NCBI GenBank assembly: GCA_950097015.1 | Contig: CATNEN010000039.1 | Location: 10,510,001-10,574,000 of the forward strand | DNA: 64,000 nt | Origin: Macrostomum hystrix | Lineage: Eukaryota > Platyhelminthes > Macrostomidae | Reading direction: 5' to 3' | Shown: positions 40,701-51,768 of the stretch, one piece after another | Layout of the letters: the number at the start of each line of letters is the position of its first letter | How positions within the stretch are numbered: the first letter of the stretch is position 1 | Made by a program: the position numbers and the translations under genes | Notes under the pieces: model-generated | Seen by the model: only the letters and a program-made list of their open reading frames with translations | Told to the model about the DNA's origin: nothing | Database searches by the model: none

Positions 40701-43293
40701 CCTCAGACATAGATTCCCTAAAACCACTGAAGCCTCAGACTTTGATTCCCTGAAACCCCTGAAGCCTCAGACTTTGATTCCCTAAAACAACTGAAGCCTC
40801 TGACGTTGATTCCCTGAAACCCCTGAAGCCTCAGACATAGATTCCCTAAAACCACTGAAGCCTCACACGTTGATTCCCTGAAACTCCTGAAGCCTCAGAC
40901 TTTGATTCCCTAAAACAACTGAAGCCTCAGACGTTGATTCCCTGAAACCCCTGAAGCCTCAGACTTTGATTCCCTAAAACAACTGAAGCCTCAGACGTTG
41001 ATTCCCTGAAACCCCTGAAGCCTCAGACATAGATTCCCTAAAACCACTGAAGCCTCAGACTTTGATTCCCTAAAACAACTGAAGCCTCAGACTTTGATTC
41101 CCTAAAACAACTGAAGCCTCAGACTTTGATTCCCTAAAACCACTGAAGCCTCAGACTTTGATTCCCTGAAACCCCCCTGAAGCCTCAGACGTTGATTCCC
41201 TAAAACAACTGAAGCCGCAGACTTTGATTCCCTGAAACCCCCCTGAAGCCTCAGACGTTGATTCCCTAAAACAACTGAAGCCTCAGACATTGTTTCCCTG
41301 AAGTCCCTGAAACTCCCCCATGTTGAGTCCATAAAACCCCTGAAGACTTACATTTTGATTCCATGAAGTCCCATGTTTCATTCATTTTCTTGAAGCTCTC
41401 CCTTAAGTTTGATGCTGGAGCGTCAATGTAAATCTAGACATTGTTCGTGTTTTCATATCAGACCCGTGATCACTTGCATGTCCATTGGATTCGTTATTAA
41501 ATGTGATTACATTTTACCTTCAGAAAAACGATGCTATATATTTGCATGCATGCTTATTTAACCATTTTATTTCTATACTCGTACGTGTAGCTACCTGCAT
41601 TCGGTAAGTTTCAATTTTGTCTTCTATAGCGAAGAATAGTTCTAGAGATTTTATATAGTCTGTAAAATCAGAAATTTCTAATTCTGCATTTCATCCCAAT
41701 GGATCTGTGAAAAGTACATTTTTTCTTGGTTGCCATGCTGTGCTCCACTGTTTAAACGTCAAAAATAGCTTAAATTAGTATGTGGCTGCAACAATTTTAT
41801 ATCTTATGAGGTGTTTCGATAGTCTAAGTTCGCTTCTTTTCTCCGCTGTTCACAGTCCTTGTCTCCCCTGTTCACAGTTCTTCTCTCCCCTGTTCACAGT
41901 CCTTGTCTCCCCTGTTCACAGTTCTTCTCTCCCCTGTTCACAGTCCTTGTCTCCCCTGTTCACAGTTCTTCTCTCCCCTGTTCACAGTCCTTGTCTCCCC
42001 TGTTCACAGTCCTTGTCTCCCCTGTTCACAGTCCTTGTCTCCCCTGTTCACAGTTCTTGTCTCCCCTGTTCACAGTTCTTCTCTCCCCTGTTCACAGTCC
42101 TTGTCTCCCCTGTTCACAGTTCTTCTCTCCCCTGTTCACAGTCCTTGTCTCCCCTGTTCACAGCCATTTGACTCCCCTTTTCACAGCCCTTGTCTCCCCT
42201 GTTCACAGTCCTTGTCTCCCCTTTCCACAGCCATTTGACTCCCTGTTCACATTCTTGCCCTCTTTCAATTCCGTAGAACAATCACGGCGAAGGCTCAGCA
42301 CGAAAGCAGCGACTTTAGCGTATTCGACGGCATGGCCTGCCGCGGCGCTCCTGAGTTTGTCGTTAGCGGCGGCCGCCTGGTTGTTGACGAACGCCAGCTG
42401 CGCGTCACCCAGGGCGCCGGCCGGTTCGTTCAGATGCCGGCCTTCGCAGTGCACGCCTTCGGCCGCATCGATAAGCGCGAACGGGCCAAAGCGGCTGACC
42501 AGCTGCCCGTGACCAGGGCCGCCTACGACGGACCAGTGGCCGAGATCAAGGGTGACCAGGTGATTGATCAATCTTTACGATAAGGCGGTGTTGCTAGTAG
42601 ATATTACACTTCTTTTGTCTCGATTTTATTAACATTCTTAATAAACCGCTTTGGATTTTTCTAGATCGTGTGGCCCTATTGCTGTCTGTAAATAGAAAGT
42701 TGCGTCATCAGGCGCATAGTAGGGGTTTCCCGGGCAGAGAGCTGTGTTGCTATAAATAGAAAGTTGCGTCATCAGGCGCATAATAGGGGTTTCCCGGGCA
42801 GAGCGGTGTGTTGCTATAAATAGAAAGCTACATCATCGGGCGCATAGTAGGGGTTTCCCTGGCAGAGAGCTGTGTTGCTAAAAATAGAAAGTTACGTCAT
42901 CAGGCGCATAGTAGGGGTTTCCCGGGCAGAGCGGTGTGTTGCTATAAATAGAAAGTTTCATCATCAGATATGTCATCACGCCAGCAAGAGTTTCCAAGAG
43001 CGGAGCGTGTTACTGAAATTTAAATGCGCAAAGCGCTATACAGCGATGTACTGACATAAGTTTTTTAATCACCGCCTCTCCCTAATTTCCAGTCGAAAGT
43101 GCCGGCTCGTCCCCACAACCCGATAACGCCCGAAGACTTTCATCATCGTCCGCCAACTCGCGGCGGCGGTCGCGACATGCAGGAGAGCTCATTCAGCCTG
43201 TCCGGAGCTCAGATTGACGATAAGCGGCCTTCTAAATCGGGCATTCGCACCAACCAGCCGCCTGGAGGTGCCAGCTCCGGTGGTCTCTGGTAG
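37752..43293 (+). CDS. CRMP: Collapsin response mediator protein (dihydropyrimidinase-like), six exons
   Basis: Exons are 37752-37974, 38194-38603, 39005-39271, 40028-40416, 42277-42559 and 43093-43293. All have GT/AG edges and splice to 590 residues in frame. The amidohydrolase fold is clear: GGRIVNDDGVLDADVYIEDG, MPGGIDAHTRFQMDF, ALAGGTTMVIDTV, QVHAENG, GPEGHAYSRPE and VAVTSANAAKLFNLYPQKGR. Catalytic dihydropyrimidinases have H-x-H where this has H-T-R, so a metal ligand is lost as in CRMPs. The tail (SFSLSGAQIDD...PPGG) is the CRMP C-terminal signature. CRMPs bind tubulin and relay semaphorin-type guidance in neurons. Introns 1, 2, 4 and 5 each carry their own tandem repeat and intron 3 a SINE. 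Start ATG: gatcATGAAC at 37752. Confidence 0.92.
37984..38075. repeat. CCTGACCCAG-type repeat in CRMP intron 1
   Basis: Irregular copies of CTGACCTGACCCAGCC. Confidence 0.85.
38640..38930. repeat. Degenerate ~32-bp repeat in CRMP intron 2
   Basis: About eight units around AGTGATTGACAGGTGATTAT. Confidence 0.7.
39686..39885 (+). mobile_element. tRNA-derived SINE in CRMP intron 3
   Basis: The head has an A-box-like GTAGCCCATTAGTTTAAG and a B box AAGTTCGAATCCCAG. The tail has CAGTCCATGGACTGTACGGC, shared in diverged form with 17381-17640. Confidence 0.65.
40560..41330. repeat. ~32-bp minisatellite in CRMP intron 4
   Basis: About 23 copies of a unit with CTGAAGCCTCAGAC and GATTCCCTAAAAC. Subtypes differ in TTT/GTT/ATA after CAGAC and in the number of Cs. 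Confidence 0.95.
41845..42235. repeat. 22-bp minisatellite in CRMP intron 4
   Basis: About 18 copies of CCCTGTTCACAGTCCTTGTCTC. The phrase TTCACAG is itself acceptor-like. The last copy lies 40 bp before exon 5. Confidence 0.95.
42680..42970. repeat. 64-bp minisatellite in CRMP intron 5
   Basis: Four to five copies of a unit with TATAAATAGAAAGTTGCGTC, AGGCGCATAGTAGGGG and CCCGGGCAGAGCGGTG. Confidence 0.95.
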
Positions 43294-43674
43294 TTTCTTT
43301 ATTCGGCTTTGTGACCGTTTTTTAAAGACAATTCTTTTATTTACTACTGAGCATCGCTACTGGCTTGTGAAGCTGTTTTTTTACTAAACTACAAAATGCT
43401 TGCATGCTGCTTGCTGTGTTAACTTTTGTTATACTCATATTAACCATGAAATAGCTTACACAGCTATATTAATAGTACGAGTATTTATTCGTGTTATATC
43501 ATGTTTATACACAAGATGATTATTATTCCGTAAATAACTATGGATCTTAACCAGTAGCTATTCAATGTTTTTATGTGAACACTTTTTGTTTATTATTAAT
43601 ATATATATAGTCAAATTTTACGAAATGGATCGCTTGTTTTGGCTTAGTTTCTGAAATAAACATAGATATGTATT

Positions 43675-43812
43675 GGTCAGTGGCAGAGCGGTCCAACGCG
43701 TTCGCCTCTCGCACCAAGGTCCCTGAGCTCGATTCCGCGGCGAGGCCCACATTCATTCGGTGCGCAGCCGCGGAGAGAAGGCTCGGTGGCTTGTAATTTG
43801 TACAAGAACTAA
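43675..43812 (+). mobile_element. Truncated copy of tRNA-derived SINE family B
   Basis: GTGGCAGAGCGGTCCAACGC is a Ser/Leu tRNA-type A box and GAGCTCGATTCCGCGGC a B box. GGTGCGCAGCCGCGGAGAG continues the family. It lacks the 3' half present at 44832-45172. Confidence 0.85.
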
Positions 43813-43895
43813 AGAGTGCACACTAAAAAAGTAAATTAACATTCATTGGCGCTTTCAACCATGGACAATATTGTAGAGACATATATACGGTAGAT

Positions 43896-44106
43896 CAGGG
43901 GTCGGCAAACTCCGGCCCGCGGGCCAGATGCGGCCCTCGAAGCTCCCAAATCCGGCCCGTTGCCCCTTCTGACATCTACAGTGTCCTGTTTCATCTCTCT
44001 CGTGTCCAATCTCTCCCCTATCTCATATTTATACATTCAATGCGGCCCGCTGTCGTCTTTTAGGTTCTCTCTTTGGCCCGCCAGCAAATAAGTTTGCCTA
44101 CCCCTG
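43896..44106. mobile_element. hAT-type MITE with 8-bp target duplication
   Basis: The ends CAGGGGTCGGCAAACT and AGTTTGCCTACCCCTG are inverted repeats with one mismatch. CGGTAGAT flanks it exactly at 43888-43895 and 44107-44114. An 8-bp duplication and CAGGGGT..CGGCCCG content are typical of non-autonomous hAT elements. At 211 bp it codes for nothing. Confidence 0.95.
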
Positions 44107-44114
44107 CGGTAGAT

Positions 44115-44818
44115 CAAGAGTAGCACCATATACATGGGTGGATGTGTCGGCCCTAAAATCTATGGAGCTAAGAAGTTGTACACTTGTATTCGATCCGAAA
44201 CACATTTTATAGAAGCGCCTATTAGCGTTTTTTTCTATTGTGTTAGTTGCGTTTCGATTTTGTTGCGTATTTTAGCAGTATTTTATTTCGCTTACCTAGC
44301 TATGATCTCACTCCCAGTTGAGTACCCAGCCATGACCAGTTCGTCTAGAATCTATCTATCGCGTGTTGTATCTGTGCTTTTCAGTTTATTTAATTAAAAC
44401 CTTAATTAGTCGTTAGTCGTTAGTTTGAGTTTTTCATTTAATATCTCTTTTGGATGCTTTTTGTTAATTTAATTAAGTTTTCGCCTGTCTGCTTGGTCAC
44501 ATGCTAGTTTCTAAGTCGTTTTATATATTTTATTAAAGCTTCATTTTAACATATTTTGCATCCACGAATATCCCAGTCTGTGTTCACCTCTAAGCGCATG
44601 CCATTCGCAACCTGTTTTATTCTACAATTTTATTGGCAATAATAATCTCAAACATTATTAGTACGTTTTTAATTTTAATTTACTAATAAACAAGTCGCAT
44701 CGATCTCCTTTTGTTTTTAGCTTGCTATAAAGCTTATATTTAATTGGTTTATTCGAAATTGTCCTTCTGCTTTCCTGTTTTACATTGAGTAGATAGAAGT
44801 AGTCTTTGTGTCGGTGGC
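44115..44818. other. Intergenic, AT-rich
   Basis: No gene seen. Confidence 0.55.
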
Positions 44819-44831
44819 AAGGTGACGCGGG

Positions 44832-45172
44832 CGGGGGTTGGTGGCAGAGCGGTTAACGCGTTTGCCTCTCGCACCACGGTCCCTAAGTTCAATTCCACGG
44901 CGAGGTCACATTTATTTGGGGCGCAGCCGCGGAGAGAAGGCTTGGGGGCTTGTCGTGCAATTTACGCCCTTGACGGCCAATTTCCAAGGCGCAGTGAAAC
45001 AGATGTACACACCTGTGTGAACGTATGCCTGCGTACAGTATCTGTGTGCGTGTGTGCTCAGGAGTCAGCGAAATGGGCAGAATTGCCTCCTCGCTGGCTG
45101 CGGGTCTAGTGTCAGTTAACGATGTGCCATTGCCTGCAGCCCTCCTGCAATTATTATTATTATTATTAATAT
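44832..45172 (+). mobile_element. Full-length SINE family B with 13-bp target duplication
   Basis: It starts with a Ser/Leu tRNA-like head (GTGGCAGAGCGGTTAACGCG, then AAGTTCAATTCCACGG), has a 200-bp body and ends in (ATT)n. AAGGTGACGCGGG flanks it at 44819-44831 and 45173-45185 without mismatch, which indicates a fairly recent insertion. Confidence 0.92.
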
Positions 45173-45185
45173 AAGGTGACGCGGG

Positions 45186-46251
45186 ATTCGTTGTACATGA
45201 CTTGGTGCTGTCCGTCTAATGGAACTAGCGTGCTGCGGCTCTACGCTCAATCCTCTTCTGGTATTGGAGCTGGAGCTAATGCTTAGACACTTCACTGTCT
45301 GCGAATTGGGAGTCGAACCCTAGAGCGCACGCGCGGAATACAGGAGTCTACAGGGAGTCTAACTCTGTAATTCAAGATTTTCCAGGTAGTACATCCCAGA
45401 AAGCGCGCTCCAAGGAATTGATATGATTGTCCGGTTCTCTTAACAATAACTAGCACGACATCACGAACTCGCCTAACTCAAATGAATGAGTATTGGCAGG
45501 ATTACCGCAGGTTCCTCTGCTTGGAGACTTCTTGTTACTTTTCTTTCGTGCTCAATCGACTCACCTCTCTTGGAGGGTCCCGTCGATGACTCGAAAAATC
45601 GCTTGTATTTACTGCTTTTTCGAGGGAACCACCTGTCAACCTGTCAACCTTTATTTTCGCATGGGAGGCTGGTGATTTTAACATGATTGATGGATGACCT
45701 ATCTAAAATTGCGACTCGTCACTGTCATTTGTAGTCGGCTTCCCTTGATCTTAAAATAACTAACTGATCGACAGGTGACAAGTTCAGGTGACTATCAGTT
45801 GCTTTAAGTATTTTTATGCGCACAATATACTATACTACTACTAGCGTATGAGAAGAATGAAATCGAGTTTTGTGTTTCTTTTACATTACTCTACACGGGG
45901 CGGATGAAAATTGTTTAAATCTATTTCTTCATAAGACGCTCACAAATAGCCCTTTCAACGTAGGTTTTGCTTTTAGTTGCACTCCATACGAATATACCCA
46001 CCTGTACCGCCTGCCGAAGGAACGGAAAACAATTCGAAGCATTTCCTATATGTTCTTACCTGCTAACTATTCTTCGAATGGGCTAATTAATTCTATTAAT
46101 TCTATTAATTCTATTAATTCCAGCTGCTGCTATACAAATGGTATTAGTGTGCGCTAGTGGGCCGTATGCAGTTGCCTACCAACTGGTTTTATAAGACCTA
46201 CTAGGAAATTGACTAGATTAACTTGAAGCATACACACAGCCTGAAGTTGCA
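45186..46251. other. 5' flank of the ankyrin gene
   Basis: No gene. A short (AATTCTATT)n stretch lies at 46088-46120. Confidence 0.5.
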
Positions 46252-49200
46252 ATGGATCTAGCGACTATTACTTTTGCCGATCAAGCCCTCGAGGAAGCCA
46301 ATTCGTCTCCGTCTCAAAATCTCAAAGGTAGACACACTTTGAGGAGTTGGTCCTACTTATTGCGGGCTGCTTAGCTGCTTACCACATTGTGAACACCAAG
46401 GACTACTAAATTAACTACTAACTACTCGGCTGATCACTAATGGTCCTTGGTGTACTCTAGTATTCTAGTATCTGTGGTAGGAACAAGCATGAGTAATGTT
46501 TAACAGTTGGCTCGTGAAAGCAGGCATGCGACCAGAACTGAAAATTGCTACTTAGCGTACTTTACTCATACGAGTACTTTACAACCCTTTAGAGTTTTTA
46601 GAGAGCCTGCTATACTATTTAAGGTGTAAGTTAAAACATACGTATTTACGTTTTCAAAGAGATTTTTTTCATTGTACGTGCAATTATTAATAAAATTTTG
46701 CAGACGAAAGCCAACCTCGCCAGAAGGGAGCTCATGCCGAAGGTCCAGACAAGCGGGACATCAGCGGTAGGACTGCCTTCCTGAGAGCCGTCAAGCAGGG
46801 CGACTTTGATACTGTGGAAGACTACCTGAACCGTGAAGATGATGCATTAGTGATGGACAAGGACAACTGCGGCAGGAACGCACTGATTCTGGCGGCCATC
46901 AAGTCAGACGCCAAGATGACTGACCTCTTGCTGAAGTTCTGTGAAATCAACTGCCAGGTCAGTTTATGATTTTTTGTCCAAAAACCAAAAAATCTGCTTC
47001 TGCGTGTCCGATTAAACTTTTTTAAGTGACAGTTTGACCTAAATGAGCGTTCCCAAGGTCAGAAAAACAAGAAATTTAGTACCGGTAATAAGCTGCACTT
47101 GCCAATAACATGCAAATTAGTCATTGTCAGTAAGAGTTGGTAGTCAGGGACCTTGTTGCCCAGTCATTAAAGCTTCAGACTTCTGACTGACAAGAGTCAG
47201 TTTGACCAATACACTTAATAGCGTGTTTATTTAAATCGATAAAAACTATACATAGCATGGAACAACTGTGCAGCTGTCAAGATAGGATCAACGTGCTTTT
47301 TTACGTTGTTTACATCGCAATTGGCGCTCTCTAACTGCACTTTTCTCCTTTCTCCGCTGTTTAAATCTTAAATTCATTATCAAATTCTTATTCTTCTCTT
47401 CTCTCTCTTTCTCTCGTCTCCGATTGGCTCGCTGTTCTTCTGTCTTTCCTCACCCCCTTCCTTTTAATCTCTTACCCTCCGGCTCCGGCCCGACCAATCA
47501 GAACCATATCTCTTGTCACTTAAATAATATGTATTCATGACCTTAGAGGTTCGTAGCTCGTACACACACTCTCTCTAGGCTTCAAGTCGTAAATACGATG
47601 GTCTCTTGACTGTCTTGGGATTGCCTATCCGGAGAGGGCATGGGTCGTTTCTTGAGCCGACACGTGTTGCAAACGCCTTGGCATCAAGCAGCCGTCCGGA
47701 GGACCGTCTGCTCAACGATGATAAATCAATCCCGGGGTGGTGTCTCCCTTTGTCCCCGGTCCCGGGCCCGGCGATGAGGCTGGACCTACCCATGAGGTGT
47801 CAGGACTTGCTGACACCCTGACACCCATGTGGAATTCGGTATCCTACCCAAGTGGTTACGGTCCAGGCTCCGAACTGGCTCTGTGGTGGCATTTCCCGGC
47901 ACCAATAAATCTCTATCTAGGCCTCAATTCCCTCTAGCAACTTCGGTTGCAGCCCATGTAAGAGCGCTTCCCAGTAAGGTTCTGCAGCTTCCCTGTGGGC
48001 GTCTGTGCGTCCTGGGGTGGTCCTGAGACCGCAGATCCCTATTGGTGAGACGGTGTCCTATCCATGGGAGTCCTAGCAGTCCTAGGCTGGGAGATCTAAA
48101 TCCTTCAGCCATTCAATCCTAACCCGCCATTAGCCGGACCCTTTTGCCTTCATTAGGCTGACTTATTGCGTAGAGCCCAGTTTGGGCTGATCTGCCGGGA
48201 AACTGCAAAGCCATTTAACAACAAAGACAGTCTCCTGCTGCGAAAGAAAGTGCTTTGCTGGTTTATTTGCTGAATAATTATATCCCCATATTCTAGGACA
48301 TCCAAGGCTGCACCGCGCTCGCGCACGCTGTCATGCTCAACGCGCCAATGGTGGTTCGTCGCTTACTCGAAGCCCAGGCCGATTACCGGCTCGCAGATTG
48401 CTTAGGCAACACGCCGATTATTCTAAGCGCCAAGGCAGGACACCAGGATGCTCTAGAGCTGTTTGCCAATTTTGTCAAAGATCCAGCTGACTGGAAAGTT
48501 GTTGGAGAGCTCGACCTCACTGCCGAGGAGTGGGCCGAACGTCGAGGCCACACTAAAGTACTGCAGTTTATCAGAGAGACAGTACGAGAATTGACAGGCC
48601 AAAGCACATATGGTGCAGAAGGGCGTGCTTGCAGCGACGCAAACGGCCGCGGAAAAGATGACAGAGGCGATGAAGGAGACGGTGGAACAGATGATGGAGA
48701 AGAAGGTTGCGAAGGAGGATGCAGCGGAGGAGGAGCTGGAGGAGGAGCTGGAGGAGGAGGAGGAGCTGGAGGAGGAGCTGGAGGAGGAGCTGGAGGAGGA
48801 GGAGGAGCTGGAGGAGGAGGAGGAGCTGGAGGAGGAGGAGGAGCTGGAGGAGGAGGAGGAGCTGGAGGAGGAGGAGGAGCTGGAGGAGGAGGAGGAGCTG
48901 GAGGAGGAGCTGGAGGAGGAGCTGGAGGAGGAGGAGGAGCTGGAGGAGGAGCTGGAGGAGGAGGAGGAGCTGGAGGAGGAGCTAGAGGAGGAGCTGGAGG
49001 AGGAGCTGGAGGAGGAGCTGGAGGAGGAGCTGGAGGACGAGGAGGAGCTGGAGGAGGAGCTGGAGGAGGAGCTGGAGGAGGAGGAGGAGCTGGAGGAGGA
49101 GGAGGAGGAGAAGAAGGGGGAGGAGGAGGCGACGCTGAGGATGGTGCTAGGCGCGAGTCTCGCAACGTACCATCGAACTTGAACATCGGCAAGGCGCAGT

Positions 49201-49820
49201 ATAGGCTTGACAGTAGAGAGGCCTATATTGTGTTAGTTAGAAGGATTCAACCAAAGGCCGGAGAGATCCTCAATTCGGATATGCAGGCTACCTTACCGAT
49301 TGACAGCTGCATCTCAAGGATTATTCGTAGGCTTGAAATGTCTTTAGTTGAGAAGCTTGTCGTCGAAACGGCGGAAGAAATCTCTGCCCAAAATATTGAT
49401 GAATTCATCACTAATCGCAGAGGCCTTGGGGCACTGTTCCTTGTGGACTTTTGCGCAGTGGCCTATCAACACAGGCAAGAACTCTTGCGCAACAGAGCGG
49501 ATGTCAACATGTTCGTTTTGCAGGGCTACCTTGAAATCCCTGCAGATGACCATGAAAGGGTCACTAGTTCACCAGTTCCAACGGCTGACAGTCATTCAGA
49601 TTCCTTATATATCTGCAGCCACTCGAAGGGAGAGAACCTTCAAGGTAGCTGCTATTTCACCTGTTTTGAAAATGTATTGGTAGAATTAGCCAATACAAGA
49701 GTCAGCGAGGAGTTTACACACTCGTTACTCCGCATCCGCGCTGAAGTGCAGAAGCTGACTAGCAACCAACAGAATCCATACTTCGTCAACTTTCTGAACA
49801 AGCTACTCTATATTTTGTGA
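46252..49820 (+). CDS. Ankyrin-repeat protein with low-complexity linker, three exons
   Basis: Exons 46252-46327, 46704-46957 and 48297-49820 join in phase with GT/AG borders and give 617 residues. Residues 44-200 hold four ankyrin-type units (GRTAFLRAVKQGDFDTVEDYL, GRNALILAAIKSD, GCTALAHAVMLNAPMVVRRLLEA, GNTPIILSAKAGHQDALELF). Then comes a Gly/Ala run of about 130 residues from the GGA/GCT array. Last is a C-terminal domain of about 220 residues that I do not recognise (LVRRIQPKAGEILNSDMQAT, LVVETAEEISAQNIDEFI). Ankyrin repeats mediate protein binding. The linker is odd: just before it another frame (MVQKGVLAATQTAAEKMTEAMKE) looks more protein-like and runs through the array as Glu/Leu. A frameshift or sequencing slip is possible. 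The start is the first ATG giving a spliceable frame. Confidence 0.65.
48720..49112. repeat. GGA/GCT trinucleotide array inside the ankyrin gene
   Basis: Units of GGAGGAGCT and GGAGGAGGAGGAGCT alternate. All three sense frames stay open (Gly/Ala, Glu/Leu, Arg/Trp/Ser) and the antisense frame gives Pro/Ala. Confidence 0.95.
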
Positions 49821-51768
49821 GCGTTCCTTCGAGAGCTCAGAATGGCACTTTTGTCAGACGTCACTCGAACTCATTCAAAGCACGAGTTGTTTGCGAGTTC
49901 TTTCCTTTATATGAAATAACTAAGAAGCATCACTTCAAAAATTGTTTGAACATTTTTTTGCTTTCTTTGCGGTGAAAAACTTTTTTTTGAAAATTCTATT
50001 ACTGCCTGCCTTTCAATAATGATTTTTGCTCTTCAAATAATTTTCCGTTTAAAGTTAAAAATCCGTTTAATTTCGCCAACTCTTCAGACAATCGAGATAT
50101 TCAATGTTTCTGGCCGAAGGTCAGGTTTTTCCCATAAGCGCTAGTGCATTTCATACACCCCTATACGAGCGTACACGAATTAGCACTGCGCCTCAGTGCG
50201 GCCTTGCCAGGCCTTCAAAATTTATCAGCATGTCATCCGAATGTGCCTTGTATAATATCGTCTTCGGTGGTCACCTACCTTTATCTAGACGGATTTGTTG
50301 GACCTTTAAGGCCTAGAACAGGTGAAAATAGGCCACTATGGACACCCTGGCGCGAATTTCTCCAATTTCACTGATCAAGTCTAAATATTAGGCGCAGCTG
50401 AACCACAGTACACCATTGACTAGTCTGTAAACCAATCAGTCACCACCCAATGCTGTTAGCATTCAGGCGCTGCCAAAAAAATCAGGGAGGGGGAATTCCC
50501 CCTTGTTATAAAAACGGGCGGCAAAGTGGCTTGGTAGTCCTACTGTTAAAGGTGAAATCATAACGAAAAGTGGCAGTAAGAAATCGTTAAAGATTGCGAC
50601 TGTTGCGTCCCTCTCTGCTTTAGAAGTCGATAGTTGAATGAAAATCTAATTAGCTATCACCACGGGTACTATATTTAACACTATAATTCATGATAATATT
50701 ATAAATATTGGTGCTACAAAAAGTTTAATTGACATGTACTTCCATTTTGATTGTTATGTTTTATCAATGAAATGCAGAGTTGTTATTTAATATTTTTCAA
50801 GCTTTCAAGGAAGTGCAAACTTTTCTATTTAATATCACTATATTAGTGAATTCTGTAATAATTGCACCGGTACAAATAAAATATTTTTTCTTTTTTCGTT
50901 TTAGTTGTCCCTGTAATAACTGCTTTTCTATGCTTAGAAACACATTTTTACTCAAGAGTAAATCAACGAACTTTTTACTCGCAAAAAGCGATTCTTAAAA
51001 CGGAATTAAAATAAATAAATAAATATAAGCCATACACGTAAATCCATATATATGTACATAAAGCTTTGGTAAATTTCACTAATGTAATAATACGTTTAAA
51101 CAAAATTATAACAAAATGTCAAAACATAACTTTCTTATATTTTTACTACTCTACTCACAGTAGAAGTTGTGGAAAATCGTGACAAAAAAAGAAATGAGAA
51201 TAATGTATGATCTCTTTGTATTAGCTCGAGCATTAACTCGCATATTCTACCGACTATGAAAACTTCATCGCTTGATTGTGAATATATTTTGAATCATAAA
51301 AATGTCATTATGCGTGGGCCTGTGCCCTGTGCAATGAAGTTCGAAGCCAGCTTTCACGATCTAACGATTCCCCTGTATTGATGTTGACAGAGCCATCTGC
51401 CCATACTCACAGTTTCTCGTCTGATGAATGACAAAATAAGTCAGAACGTTTCGTCAGAAGCTCGAGTGCAGAGTTTGTAGAATTGATAATTGGGCTGAAG
51501 GTTTTCAACAGTTTCTGGGGAAATTTTCTATGCCAAGTCACGCTTGGTTGTCGATGGATTCAATTTCTTGCTTATCAGTTTTTGTACGCAGCGTTTTTCA
51601 TGGCTATTTTGAGTTATCCACGAGGGTAAATCGATTATTTTTATAATTTCTTGTTCCATCGACACAGCATCACAAGCTTTTCGTGTGACTGAAAGATGCA
51701 CAATCGAAAAAAATGTATGCACAGTCAGCTAGGCATAGACTGTTCCTTCTCACAAGTGAGAACTGACG
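49821..51768. other. Intergenic, AT-rich
   Basis: No gene supported. Short open frames near 50100-50370 and 50780-51000 resemble nothing known. Confidence 0.5.

Noticed and set aside
40560-42235. CRISPR-like repeat arrays
   Set aside because: Units are adjacent with no unique spacers, and this is an animal intron.
37752-43293. Catalytic dihydropyrimidinase (DPYS)
   Set aside because: The metal-binding H-x-H is H-T-R and the C-terminal tail has the CRMP signature.
43675-45172. Functional tRNA genes
   Set aside because: A and B boxes are present but no cloverleaf can be completed; long 3' bodies and a target duplication identify SINEs.
47560-48130. Coding sequence inside ankyrin intron 2
   Set aside because: GC-rich, overlapping frames on both strands without family resemblance; perhaps an old repeat.
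48383-49192. Proline/alanine-rich antisense protein
   Set aside because: Antisense reading of the GGA/GCT array in the ankyrin gene.
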